Origin: Candidatus Aphodenecus pullistercoris
GTDB lineage: Bacteria; Spirochaetota; Spirochaetia; Sphaerochaetales; Sphaerochaetaceae
Direction: 5' to 3'
DNA length: 64,000 nucleotides
Assembly: GCA_017694495.1 (NCBI GenBank)
Contig: JADIMU010000030.1
Location: forward strand, 1-64,000
Shown: positions 27,298-34,093 of the stretch, piece by piece
How positions within the stretch are numbered: position 1 is the first letter of the stretch
How the letters are laid out: each line of letters begins with the position of its first letter
Notes under the pieces: generated by a model
Databases searched by the model: none
What the model was told of the DNA's origin: nothing
What the model saw: the letters and a program-made list of their open reading frames with translations, nothing else
Translations under genes and position numbers: made by a program

Positions 27298-28593
27298 ATG
27301 AACGCACTTGCAATCGAGCTTGACAGGACACTCGAGACCTCATCCGCCTACGGCTTCCTCTCCTCGGTCGGCCGCAGGATGTATTTCCCCAAGGGGATCG
27401 TCGCTCAGAGCGACGAGGCCAAGGAGAAGGCCAAGACCTACAATGCTACGGTCGGACTTGCGACGAGCAAGGGACAGCCCATGCACCTGAGCGACATAAT
27501 GGACATGCTGAGGGAAGGGGAGTTCAAACCCTCCGAGATCTTCAACTATGCCCCCGGCGGAGGCGACAAGGCCCTGCGCGCCATCTGGAAGGACGAGATG
27601 TTGCGCAAGAACCCCTCGCTGGAAGGCAAGCTCTTCTCGCTGCCCCTCGTCACCGCAGGACTGACGCATACGATCAGTATGCTCGCGACCCTCTTCTTCG
27701 ACGAGGGCGACAGTCTGGTCCTGCCCGACCTCTTCTGGGACAACTACGACCTCGTCTTCGGCGAACTGCGTGGCGCCCAGCTCCACACCTTCCCCTTCTT
27801 CAAGGATGGAGGCTTCAACACTGAAGGCATGAAGGCTGCCCTGATGTCAGAGAAGGGCGACCATGTCAGACTGCTCTTGAACTTCCCCAACAACCCCACA
27901 GGCTACACTCCCACAAACCGCGAGATGGACGACATCGTCGCCGCGCTCAAGGATGTCGCCGACAGCGGCAAGAAGGTCATGGTGATCAGCGACGACGCCT
28001 ACTTCGGCCTCTTCTTCGAGGAGGAGACGGCCAAGGAGAGCCTCTTTGCCCGCCTCGTCGACGCCCATGAGAACATCTTTGCTGTCAAGGGTGACGCCGC
28101 TACGAAGGAGGACATGGTCTGGGGCTTCCGCGTAGGCTTCGTCACCTACGGCTCGAAGGGTCTGGACGCCGCCCAGCTGGATGCGCTGGTCAAGAAGACT
28201 CTGGGCGCCATCAGGTGCACAGTCTCAAACTGCGACAGGCCGGGCCAGTCGATGCTGCTGCACGCCTACCAGAATGGGAAGAACGTCGAGCGGGACAAGA
28301 AGCTCACATTCGAGGAGATGAAGGCCCGCTACCAGATCGTCCACAGGGCCGTTTCCCGCCAGGACGACAGCCTGCTTTCAGCCTATCCATTCAACTCAGG
28401 CTACTTCATGGCCTTCGACACGAAGGGGCACAGCGCCGAGGAGCTCAGGACCTACCTTCTGGACAAGTACGGAATCGGAACGATCAACATCATGGACAGG
28501 ACCTTGCGTCTGGCCTACTGCTCCGTCGAGCAGGACCAGCTGGAGGACCTCATCGCCAAGGTCTACCAGGCGGCAGGTGAGCTGTGGACCTGA
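27298..28593 (+). CDS. PLP-dependent class I/II aminotransferase
   Basis: The 431-aa protein is a fold-type I aminotransferase. LLLNFPNNPTGYTPTNRE holds the conserved NNPTGY pocket, VMVISDDAYFGLFFEEE the aspartate/tyrosine pair contacting PLP, and VKGDAATKEDMVWGFRVGF appears to replace the usual SxxK...GxRxG segment that carries the Schiff-base lysine. The N-terminus begins with the SSAYGFLSSVGRRMYFPKGIV region. Such variants are often annotated as aromatic amino acid or aspartate aminotransferases; substrate is not evident. GGAGG precedes the ATG. It lies between ligA and a ModE-like regulator gene that overlaps its end. Confidence 0.85.
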   Translation: MNALAIELDRTLETSSAYGFLSSVGRRMYFPKGIVAQSDEAKEKAKTYNATVGLATSKGQPMHLSDIMDMLREGEFKPSEIFNYAPGGGDKALRAIWKDEMLRKNPSLEGKLFSLPLVTAGLTHTISMLATLFFDEGDSLVLPDLFWDNYDLVFGELRGAQLHTFPFFKDGGFNTEGMKAALMSEKGDHVRLLLNFPNNPTGYTPTNREMDDIVAALKDVADSGKKVMVISDDAYFGLFFEEETAKESLFARLVDAHENIFAVKGDAATKEDMVWGFRVGFVTYGSKGLDAAQLDALVKKTLGAIRCTVSNCDRPGQSMLLHAYQNGKNVERDKKLTFEEMKARYQIVHRAVSRQDDSLLSAYPFNSGYFMAFDTKGHSAEELRTYLLDKYGIGTINIMDRTLRLAYCSVEQDQLEDLIAKVYQAAGELWT

Positions 28594-28952
28594 AAGTCAA
28601 GCTCTACATCGTCGACGACAAAGGCGAGAAGTTCATGGGCATAGGTGTCCTGTGGCTTCTGGAGCGTGTCGAGAGTCTTGGAAGCCTCAGAGCGGCCGCA
28701 AAAGACATGACAATCTCCTATACAAAGGCTTACAATATGGTCAAGAGGCTCGAGGCCACCTTGGGCCACGAGGTCCTCGAGATGAGAAGAGGAGGAGCGT
28801 CCCATGACGGGGCGTGCCTGACAGCCTTCGGACGGCGGCTGTGCTCCCTCTACCGCGACTTCCAGCAGGAGGCCAAGGAGAGGGTGATGGAGCCTTATGG
28901 AACCTTCAAAAGTCGTCTCGAAGAAATGATGGAGGAAAGAACGGATGGGTGA
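28584..28952 (+). CDS. ModE-like winged helix-turn-helix regulator without molybdate domain
   Basis: The 122-aa protein matches the N-terminal DNA-binding domain of ModE: FMGIGVLWLLERVESLGSLRAAAKDM then ISYTKAYNMVKRLEATLG and GGASHDGACLTAFGRRL, the GGxxGGGaxLT-type wing. The molybdate-binding domain is missing, as in many stand-alone relatives, so the signal is unknown. It starts with GTG, overlapping the aminotransferase stop by 10 nt, and its own end overlaps phosphofructokinase by 8 nt. This tight packing suggests one operon. A link with the molybdoenzyme in this window is conceivable but not shown. Confidence 0.8.
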   Translation: MDLKVKLYIVDDKGEKFMGIGVLWLLERVESLGSLRAAAKDMTISYTKAYNMVKRLEATLGHEVLEMRRGGASHDGACLTAFGRRLCSLYRDFQQEAKERVMEPYGTFKSRLEEMMEERTDG

Positions 28953-30270
28953 TCGGCTTTACGATTTCGAGATCGAGACCCTCGGAGAGGCCAAGCTCCA
29001 GTCTCCGATCAGGATGAGCCACCAGGGCGGAGACGGCATGGCCGACTACGTCAAGGACGAGGACAAGGTCCTCTATTCGACAGAGACCGAGGTCGTGGAC
29101 GGCAAGAGGCAGCCTGTCCATGAGGACGCCATGGAGGTCGCCGGACCCAGGGAGAAGATCTACTTCAACCCCAGCCATGTGCACGCCGCGATATGCACCT
29201 GCGGAGGCATCTGCCCCGGACTGAACAACGTCATCAGGGCCGTCGTCCGCTGTCTGTGGTACCGCTACGGCGTCAGGAGGATCTCCGGAATCCAGTACGG
29301 CTACCTTGGCCTGCTCGAGAACTCCTCCTGGCCCCTGATCCCCCTCGATCCTGATGTCGTCGACGACATCCAGGAGAAGGGCGGAACCATCCTCGGCAGC
29401 GCCCGCGGCGGCGGAAAGCAGGTCGAGGAGATCGTCGACTCCCTCGAAAGGCTGAACATCAACATCCTCATCTCGATCGGTGGCGACGGCACCCTGCGCG
29501 GAGCATACGACATCGGTGAGGAGATCGCCAAGCGCGGCCTCAAGATTGCAGTCGTCGGCGTTCCCAAGACGATCGACAACGACCTCAGCTTCATCGACTC
29601 CTCCTTCGGCTTCGACACCGCCGTCGCATCGGCCGTGCCCGCCGTCCGAGGAGCCCACGTCGAGGCCAAGAACTCGATCAACGGCATCGGACTTGTGAAG
29701 GTCATGGGACGCGAGTCCGGCTTCATCGCCGCGCACACCTCCCTGGCGCAGTCCGATGTGAACTTCTGCCTGATCCCCGAGAGCCCCTTCGACCTCGAAG
29801 GACCCAACGGATTGCTCGAGCACCTCAAGAGGAGGATCCTCGAGCGCGGACACGCCGTCATCCTGGTCGCTGAAGGTGCGGGCCAGGAGTTCGCTCCTCC
29901 CACGGGAGAGACGGATGCCAGTGGAAACATCAAGTACCATGACATCGGCATCTTCCTGAAGGAGAGGATCAAGCAGTACTTCAAGGACGAGGGCATCCCG
30001 ACCTCCGTGAAGTACATCGATCCTTCCTACATCATCCGCTCCTCCCCGGCAAACAGCTACGACTCGATCTACTGCGCCCGTCTTGGCGCCCACGCCGTCC
30101 ATGCGGCCATGGCCGGCAAGACCCGCTGCCTGGTCAGTCGTGTGAACAACCAGTTCGTCTACCTGCCCATCAAGCAGGCAGTCTCGCGCAGGAGCCACGT
30201 CGACACGGAGGGAAGCCTCTGGAGGGACGTCCTCGAGAACACGCGCCAGCCATTCAGCATGAAGAACTGA
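28945..30270 (+). CDS. 6-phosphofructokinase, long type (TP0108-like)
   Basis: The 441-aa protein phosphorylates fructose 6-phosphate. Core motifs are CTCGGICPGLNNVIRA (about 79-94), ISIGGDGTLRGAYDI (about 173-187), VPKTIDND (about 200-207), which carries the catalytic aspartate, and KVMGRESGFIAAHTSLA (about 252-268). GGDGT has glycine at the position that is aspartate in PPi enzymes, while VPKTIDND has the lysine typical of PPi enzymes. This mixed G/K pair occurs in the TP0108-type and trypanosomal ATP-dependent enzymes, so ATP is the more likely donor. GGAGG lies 9 nt before the ATG. A strong terminator follows. Confidence 0.92.
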   Translation: MGDRLYDFEIETLGEAKLQSPIRMSHQGGDGMADYVKDEDKVLYSTETEVVDGKRQPVHEDAMEVAGPREKIYFNPSHVHAAICTCGGICPGLNNVIRAVVRCLWYRYGVRRISGIQYGYLGLLENSSWPLIPLDPDVVDDIQEKGGTILGSARGGGKQVEEIVDSLERLNINILISIGGDGTLRGAYDIGEEIAKRGLKIAVVGVPKTIDNDLSFIDSSFGFDTAVASAVPAVRGAHVEAKNSINGIGLVKVMGRESGFIAAHTSLAQSDVNFCLIPESPFDLEGPNGLLEHLKRRILERGHAVILVAEGAGQEFAPPTGETDASGNIKYHDIGIFLKERIKQYFKDEGIPTSVKYIDPSYIIRSSPANSYDSIYCARLGAHAVHAAMAGKTRCLVSRVNNQFVYLPIKQAVSRRSHVDTEGSLWRDVLENTRQPFSMKN

Positions 30271-30279
30271 GAAGACATC

Positions 30280-30306
30280 GCCCGGGTCAAGGCCCGGGCA
30301 TTTTTC
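30280..30306 (+). terminator. Rho-independent terminator after phosphofructokinase
   Basis: Stem GCCCGGG / CCCGGGC with a 6-nt loop followed by ATTTTTC. Confidence 0.92.
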
Positions 30307-30500
30307 TGTCCATTGCCCATCACTTTCCTTCCAGATTGGTCAAAATCGAGCTATCGGACAGAAAATTCTCAAGAATTTCAAAAAATTTTACAAAGAGAAT
30401 AAATATATACAACACAAAGAAAAATCTCTGGGGAAATGGCTGCATTGTCCCAAATGGGAATAAAAATCGAAGATTTGTATACAAATTTTCCAAAAAAATA
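30307..30500. other. AT-rich upstream region of the candidate small RNA
   Basis: This stretch is far poorer in GC than the rest of the window. It holds A/T tracts next to the -35 box of the following promoter, as in UP elements, and a 14-bp perfect palindrome ATTTGTATACAAAT at 30473-30486, 14 bp upstream of the -35. I see no DnaA boxes and no credible coding frame. Confidence 0.5.
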
Positions 30501-30529
30501 TTGACACACAATCCGTATTCCTATATCTT
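30501..30529 (+). promoter_or_regulatory. Strong sigma-70-type promoter of the candidate small RNA
   Basis: TTGACA (30501-30506), a 17-bp spacer and TATCTT (30524-30529). The -35 is perfect and the -10 matches 4 of 6. Transcription would begin near 30536. Confidence 0.65.
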
Positions 30530-30535
30530 AGGGCC

Positions 30536-30633
30536 ATAAACACAGGGAACGGAAGTTCCCAGACATATAAATTTACCTCCTTTTGTTCCCCTACAGCGGT
30601 TTACCTCCTTTTTCCCGCATAGGGGTTTTTTTT
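30536..30633 (+). ncRNA. Candidate small RNA with two CCUCC (anti-Shine-Dalgarno) motifs
   Basis: The predicted transcript is about 98 nt. It starts after a good promoter, forms a 6-bp hairpin GGGAAC-GGAA-GTTCCC (30545-30560), then has a 13-nt element TTTACCTCCTTTT (30572-30584). It ends in a terminator whose stem is CCCCTA/TAGGGG plus GCGG/CCGC, whose loop holds a second copy of the same 13-nt element (30600-30612), and whose tail is eight T. Placing CCUCC in unpaired regions is the design of C-rich-loop small RNAs that block ribosome binding sites. The opposite reading, that these are two AAGGAGGTAAA ribosome sites on the minus strand, is possible but only a 12-codon frame follows. Confidence 0.55.
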
Positions 30634-30797
30634 ACCCAGACGCCATCCTCGACCGGCTTGAAGCTCCAATTGCCGGCAGGAGCCGTAGATTAGCCATCTC
30701 AAACATTCTTGGTCTCTGCCGCTTGACCTGTGTTAGCTTTATTTAACATTTCATCTCCTTTTCTCATCAGATGTTCTTCCTCAATCCCAAAAAGGTG
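30634..30797. other. Gap between the candidate small RNA and the feo promoter
   Basis: About 165 bp with no confirmed gene. On the minus strand a short frame reads NWSFKPVEDGVWVKK, which looks coding-like and might be a gene remnant; it has no start or full domain. GTTAGC at 30732 resembles the GCTAAC elements near the feo promoter. Confidence 0.3.
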
Positions 30798-30826
30798 TTG
30801 ACCTCCTGTGTCTGTTTGCATATGCT
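30798..30826 (+). promoter_or_regulatory. Promoter of the feo operon
   Basis: TTGACC (30798-30803), 17-bp spacer, TATGCT (30821-30826). Transcription would start near 30833, about 40 nt before feoA. Confidence 0.6.
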
Positions 30827-30858
30827 AACTCTCGAACTGGAAATTAGCACCAGCTAAC
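30824..30858. promoter_or_regulatory. Candidate metal-responsive operator of feo
   Basis: GCTAAC overlaps the -10 box (30824-30829), and a palindrome TTAGC-ACCA-GCTAA lies at 30844-30857. Repeated TTAGC/GCTAA half-sites over the promoter and start site resemble DtxR/IdeR-type half-sites (TTAGG/CCTAA), though the spacing differs. Iron-dependent repression is inferred. Confidence 0.4.
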
Positions 30859-30873
30859 AAAAGAGGACTGATG

Positions 30874-31089
30874 ATGCCACTTACATTGATGCAGATTGGA
30901 GACAGGGCGACCGTCTCGAGGATTGGTGGAAACGAGGATACCAGACGGTACCTGATGAATCTCGGTTTCGTGAACGCGGCCGAGCTTGAAGTGGTCAACA
31001 GACTAGGCGGCAACGTGATCGTCAGCGTCAAGGACGCACGCATCGCACTGAACGCCGATATGGCGAAGCACATTATGGTGGATCTCTGA
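30874..31089 (+). CDS. feoA: FeoA-domain protein (first copy)
   Basis: The 71-aa protein is an SH3-like FeoA domain thought to assist the FeoB ferrous iron transporter. Typical segments are MQIGDRATVSRIGGN, DTRRYLMNLGFVNAAELEVVNR, GNVIVSVKDARIALNADMAKHIMV. Two ATGs lie side by side; the second (30874) has better spacing from GAGGA. It opens the feoA-feoA-feoB-small protein operon. Confidence 0.92.
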   Translation: MPLTLMQIGDRATVSRIGGNEDTRRYLMNLGFVNAAELEVVNRLGGNVIVSVKDARIALNADMAKHIMVDL

Positions 31090-31109
31090 GATCCACAGGG
31101 AGGATATAC

Positions 31110-31334
31110 ATGACACTAGGGGAAGCCCAGGTCGGAAGCAAGGTGCGTGTCCTGTCGATCGACGGGGACGGCGCCTACAAGAGGAGGATCATGGACATGG
31201 GGATCACGAAGGGGACTGAACTCTACATCAGGAAGGTCGCCCCGCTTGGAGACCCTGTCGAGATCACTGTCAGGGGCTACGAGCTCTCCGTAAGGAAGGG
31301 CGACGCGGCCTGCGTAGAGGTCAAGGAGGCGTAA
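31110..31334 (+). CDS. feoA: FeoA-domain protein (second copy)
   Basis: The 74-aa protein is a second FeoA domain: LGEAQVGSKVRVLSIDGDG, YKRRIMDMGITKGTELYIRK, APLGDPVEITVRGYELSVRKGDA, the latter close to the most conserved FeoA stretch. GGGAGG precedes the ATG. Two FeoA genes before feoB are common in anaerobic bacteria. The gap to feoB is 2 nt. Confidence 0.94.
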   Translation: MTLGEAQVGSKVRVLSIDGDGAYKRRIMDMGITKGTELYIRKVAPLGDPVEITVRGYELSVRKGDAACVEVKEA

Positions 31335-31336
31335 GG

Positions 31337-33532
31337 ATGGAATTGAAGTTCGCCCTTGCAGGAAACCCCAACTGTGGAAAGACGACGATGTTCAACGCCC
31401 TCACGGGTGCGAACCAGTACGTCGGAAACTGGCCCGGCGTCACCGTCGAGAAGAAGGAAGGCAGGCTCAAGGACAGGAAGCGCGGTGAGCAGATCACTGT
31501 GACCGACCTGCCCGGCATCTACTCCCTCAGCCCTTATACGCTTGAGGAGGTCGTCTCCCGGAACTACCTTCTGGAGGAGAATCCGGACGTCATCATCGAC
31601 CTTGTCGATGCGACGAACATCGAGCGCAACCTCTATCTGACCACCCAGCTCATCGAGACGGGCATCCCTGTGGTCATCGCCCTGAACATGGCCGACCTGA
31701 TGGAGAAGCGGGGCCTGAAGATCGACAGCAAGAGGCTGTCCATGGTCCTCGGCTGCCCCGTCGTCGAGACCTCGGCACTGAAGAAGACGGGACTAGACAG
31801 CCTGATCGACACTGCGGTCAAGGTCGCCCACCAGGGTGAGGCCGCCCTGCCCAAGGACATCTTCTCCTCGGACATCGAGGCATCCGTGTCCAAGGTGATG
31901 GACCTGCTGGAGGACCTTCCCGCCAACAAGAGGCGCTGGTACGCCGTCAAGGCCCTCGAGAACGACCCGAAGGTCATGCCGACACTCAGCATCAGCGCCC
32001 AGGCCAAGGCGACGATCGCCGACGAGCGGAAGCTGGTCGAGCAGAAGAAGGACGACGACATCGAGTCCATCATCACGGACGAGAGGTACAAGTACATCCA
32101 GAAGCTCGTCTCGACGACTGTCAGGAAGGCGGGAGCCAAGCTCTCCGTCTCAGACAAGATCGACCGCGTCGTCACGAACAGGATCCTCGGCATCCCCATC
32201 TTCATCGCAGTCATGTTCATCGTCTACTACATCTCGGTCACGACTGTGGGAACCTGGGTGACGGACTGGACGAACGACACCTTCGGCGGCTGGGTCGCCG
32301 ACCTCTTCACGAACATGCTCGGCGCCATAGGTGCGGGTGAGGTCGTCACGAGCCTCGTCGTCGACGGCATCGTAGGCGGACTGGTCGCCGTCCTGGGCTT
32401 CGTGCCCCAGATGGCCATCCTCTTCCTCTTCCTGTCGATCCTCGAGGACTGCGGCTATATGGTCCGCATCGCCTTCGTCATGGACCGCGTCTTCCGCCAC
32501 TTCGGCCTGTCGGGCAAGAGCTTCATTCCCTTGCTGATCTCCTCTGGATGCGGAATCCCGGGCATCATGGCCAGCCGCACCATCGAACAGGACAACGACA
32601 GGAGGCTGACGATCATGACGGCCACCTTCATCCCCTGTGGAGCGAAGCTGCCTGTCATCTCCCTGATGGCCGGCGTCATCGGAGGAGCCGTCATGGGCTA
32701 CGCCGAGAGCGCCTGGGTCGCTCCCACGACCTACTTCATGGGCATCGTGGCCGTTCTGGTCAGCGCCATCATCCTCAAGAAGACGAAGCCCTTCGCCGGC
32801 AAGCCGGCCCCCTTCGTCATGGAGCTGCCCTCCTACCACATCCCCTCCGTACGCACAGTCCTGCTGCATGTCTGGGAGAGGCTGAAGGGCTTCATCATCA
32901 AGGCTGGAACGATCCTCTTCCTCGCCTGTGTCGTCATGTGGTTCCTCGGAGGCTTCGGCTTCGGACCTGACGGCTTCGGCATGGTGGACAGCGACGATTC
33001 GCTGCTTGCGGCCATCGGTGGAGCCATCGCTCCCGTCTTCGCGCCCCTCGGCTTCGGCGAGTGGCAGCCTGTGGCGGCCTCCCTCTCCGGATTCACCGCA
33101 AAGGAGGCCATCGTCTCCACGATGGGCGTCCTGGCGAGCGTCGCGGGAGATGTCGAGGATGCGGGAGTCGTCGCACCCGGCGTCGCCCAGTGGTTCACCT
33201 ATGCAGGTGCGCCGAGCGCGCTGGCGGCCTTCTGCTTCCTGATGTTCAACATGCTCGACAGTCCCTGTCTGGCGGCCATCGCGACAATGGCGCAGCAGCT
33301 GCAGAGCAGGAAGTGGTTCTGGTTCGCCATCATCTTCCAGAACGTCTTCGCCTACGTGACGACGATGATCGTCTTCCAGCTGGGCAAGCTCTTCATCTAC
33401 GGCTCGTTCTCACTCGGCACTGTAGTGGCCTTCGTCTTCCTGGCCGCCATGCTCTATGGCCTCTTCAGGAAGGATCCCTACAAGGACCTCAAGAGCTACA
33501 GCAAGCGGAGCGTCGAAGCGGCAAGCGCCTGA
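31337..33532 (+). CDS. feoB: Ferrous iron transport protein B (FeoB)
   Basis: The 731-aa protein imports Fe2+ across the inner membrane. Its N-terminal G domain shows GNPNCGKTTMFNALTG (G1), the switch I region VGNWPGVTVEKKEG, DLPGIYSLSPYTLEE (G3) and ALNMADLMEKRG (G4). The membrane part has two Gate motifs, including GFVPQMAILFLFLSILEDCGYMVRIAFVMD and LISSGCGIPGIMASRT with the ion-path cysteine, and the second Gate FTAKEAIVSTMGVL. Length is normal. It lies in the feo operon with two FeoA genes before and two small membrane protein genes after. Confidence 0.97.
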   Translation: MELKFALAGNPNCGKTTMFNALTGANQYVGNWPGVTVEKKEGRLKDRKRGEQITVTDLPGIYSLSPYTLEEVVSRNYLLEENPDVIIDLVDATNIERNLYLTTQLIETGIPVVIALNMADLMEKRGLKIDSKRLSMVLGCPVVETSALKKTGLDSLIDTAVKVAHQGEAALPKDIFSSDIEASVSKVMDLLEDLPANKRRWYAVKALENDPKVMPTLSISAQAKATIADERKLVEQKKDDDIESIITDERYKYIQKLVSTTVRKAGAKLSVSDKIDRVVTNRILGIPIFIAVMFIVYYISVTTVGTWVTDWTNDTFGGWVADLFTNMLGAIGAGEVVTSLVVDGIVGGLVAVLGFVPQMAILFLFLSILEDCGYMVRIAFVMDRVFRHFGLSGKSFIPLLISSGCGIPGIMASRTIEQDNDRRLTIMTATFIPCGAKLPVISLMAGVIGGAVMGYAESAWVAPTTYFMGIVAVLVSAIILKKTKPFAGKPAPFVMELPSYHIPSVRTVLLHVWERLKGFIIKAGTILFLACVVMWFLGGFGFGPDGFGMVDSDDSLLAAIGGAIAPVFAPLGFGEWQPVAASLSGFTAKEAIVSTMGVLASVAGDVEDAGVVAPGVAQWFTYAGAPSALAAFCFLMFNMLDSPCLAAIATMAQQLQSRKWFWFAIIFQNVFAYVTTMIVFQLGKLFIYGSFSLGTVVAFVFLAAMLYGLFRKDPYKDLKSYSKRSVEAASA

Positions 33533-33553
33533 GCTGCGCCACACACAAGACCA

Positions 33554-33577
33554 CAGGGGCCTCGCAAGAGGTCCCTG
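33554..33577 (+). other. Intercistronic hairpin after feoB
   Basis: A 10-bp stem CAGGGGCCTC / GAGGTCCCTG (one wobble) with a GCAA loop and no T-run lies between feoB and the small downstream genes. It may protect or partly separate the messages. Confidence 0.5.
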
Positions 33578-33600
33578 CGTCTTGAGGGAGGATTTGTCTG

Positions 33601-33723
33601 ATGGGAGATTCCACATCGTCGATGCTGATCTTCTTCGGCATCATCATCGTCGTCTACATCATCGGTGCCGGCATCTATACGCTGGTCGAGAAGCTGCGCG
33701 GAAGGCGCGGCAAGGGGAAATGA
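33601..33723 (+). CDS. Feo-associated single-span membrane peptide
   Basis: This 40-aa protein has a strong GGGAGG ribosome site. It holds one membrane helix, MLIFFGIIIVVYIIGAGIYTLV, and a basic tail EKLRGRRGKGK, which places the C-terminus in the cytoplasm. Its position between feoB and the next Feo-linked gene, with 1-nt spacing to the latter, suggests a role in Fe2+ transport. It has no cysteine. Confidence 0.65.
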   Translation: MGDSTSSMLIFFGIIIVVYIIGAGIYTLVEKLRGRRGKGK

Positions 33724-33724
33724 G

Positions 33725-34090
33725 ATGGTCGACACAATCATATTCGTCATCGTCGTCATCCTGATGGTCTTCGCCGTCAAGGGGTCAATCCGCCACTTCA
33801 AGGGTGACGGTTCATGCTGCAAGTCATCAGCAGGACAGTCTGCGGTGCCGGTCAAGAAGCTTGATGGAAGGACGGCCCAGCTGAGGCTGACTGTCAGCGG
33901 CATGCATTGCACAGCATGTGAGGACAGGCTGCACAGGGCCCTGGACGCCATCAGCGGCGTGGCCGTCACATACATCTCCTACGACAGGAAGCTCGTCCTG
34001 CTCGATGTGGACAGAGACTTGCCTGATGGCCTTCTCAAGAAGGTGGTCGAGGGTGAGGGCTATGCGCTGGAGAAGGTCGAGGAGCTCTAG
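33725..34090 (+). CDS. FeoB-associated membrane protein fused to an HMA metal-binding domain
   Basis: The 121-aa protein begins with a membrane helix (DTIIFVIVVILMVFAVKGSI) followed by a CC pair, as in FeoB-associated Cys-rich membrane proteins. It then continues into a heavy-metal-associated domain (about 52-121) with the metal site GMHCTACEDRL (M-x-C-x-x-C), GVAVTYISYDRKLVLLDVD. The reading frame extends further upstream but the ATG at 33725 follows the previous stop by 1 nt. HMA domains usually bind Cu(I), Zn or similar ions, so linkage to a Feo operon is unusual. It may be a metal chaperone or sensor for FeoB. Confidence 0.75.
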   Translation: MVDTIIFVIVVILMVFAVKGSIRHFKGDGSCCKSSAGQSAVPVKKLDGRTAQLRLTVSGMHCTACEDRLHRALDAISGVAVTYISYDRKLVLLDVDRDLPDGLLKKVVEGEGYALEKVEEL

Positions 34091-34093
34091 TTC

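Noticed and set aside
30307-30500. Replication origin in the AT-rich block
   Set aside because: No DnaA boxes (TTATnCACA) and no dnaA, dnaN or gidA genes nearby.
30320-30511. 63-codon phenylalanine-rich minus-strand frame in the AT-rich gap
   Set aside because: Its hydrophobic look comes from A/T tracts; there is no ribosome site and it covers promoter elements of the candidate RNA.
30550-30612. Minus-strand peptide gene using the two AAGGAGGTAAA sites
   Set aside because: Only a 12-codon frame follows the second site; the plus-strand promoter and terminator fit better, though I keep this as the alternative.
33554-33577. Terminator after feoB
   Set aside because: The hairpin has no T-run and the next genes are Feo-related with good ribosome sites, so I treat it as intercistronic.
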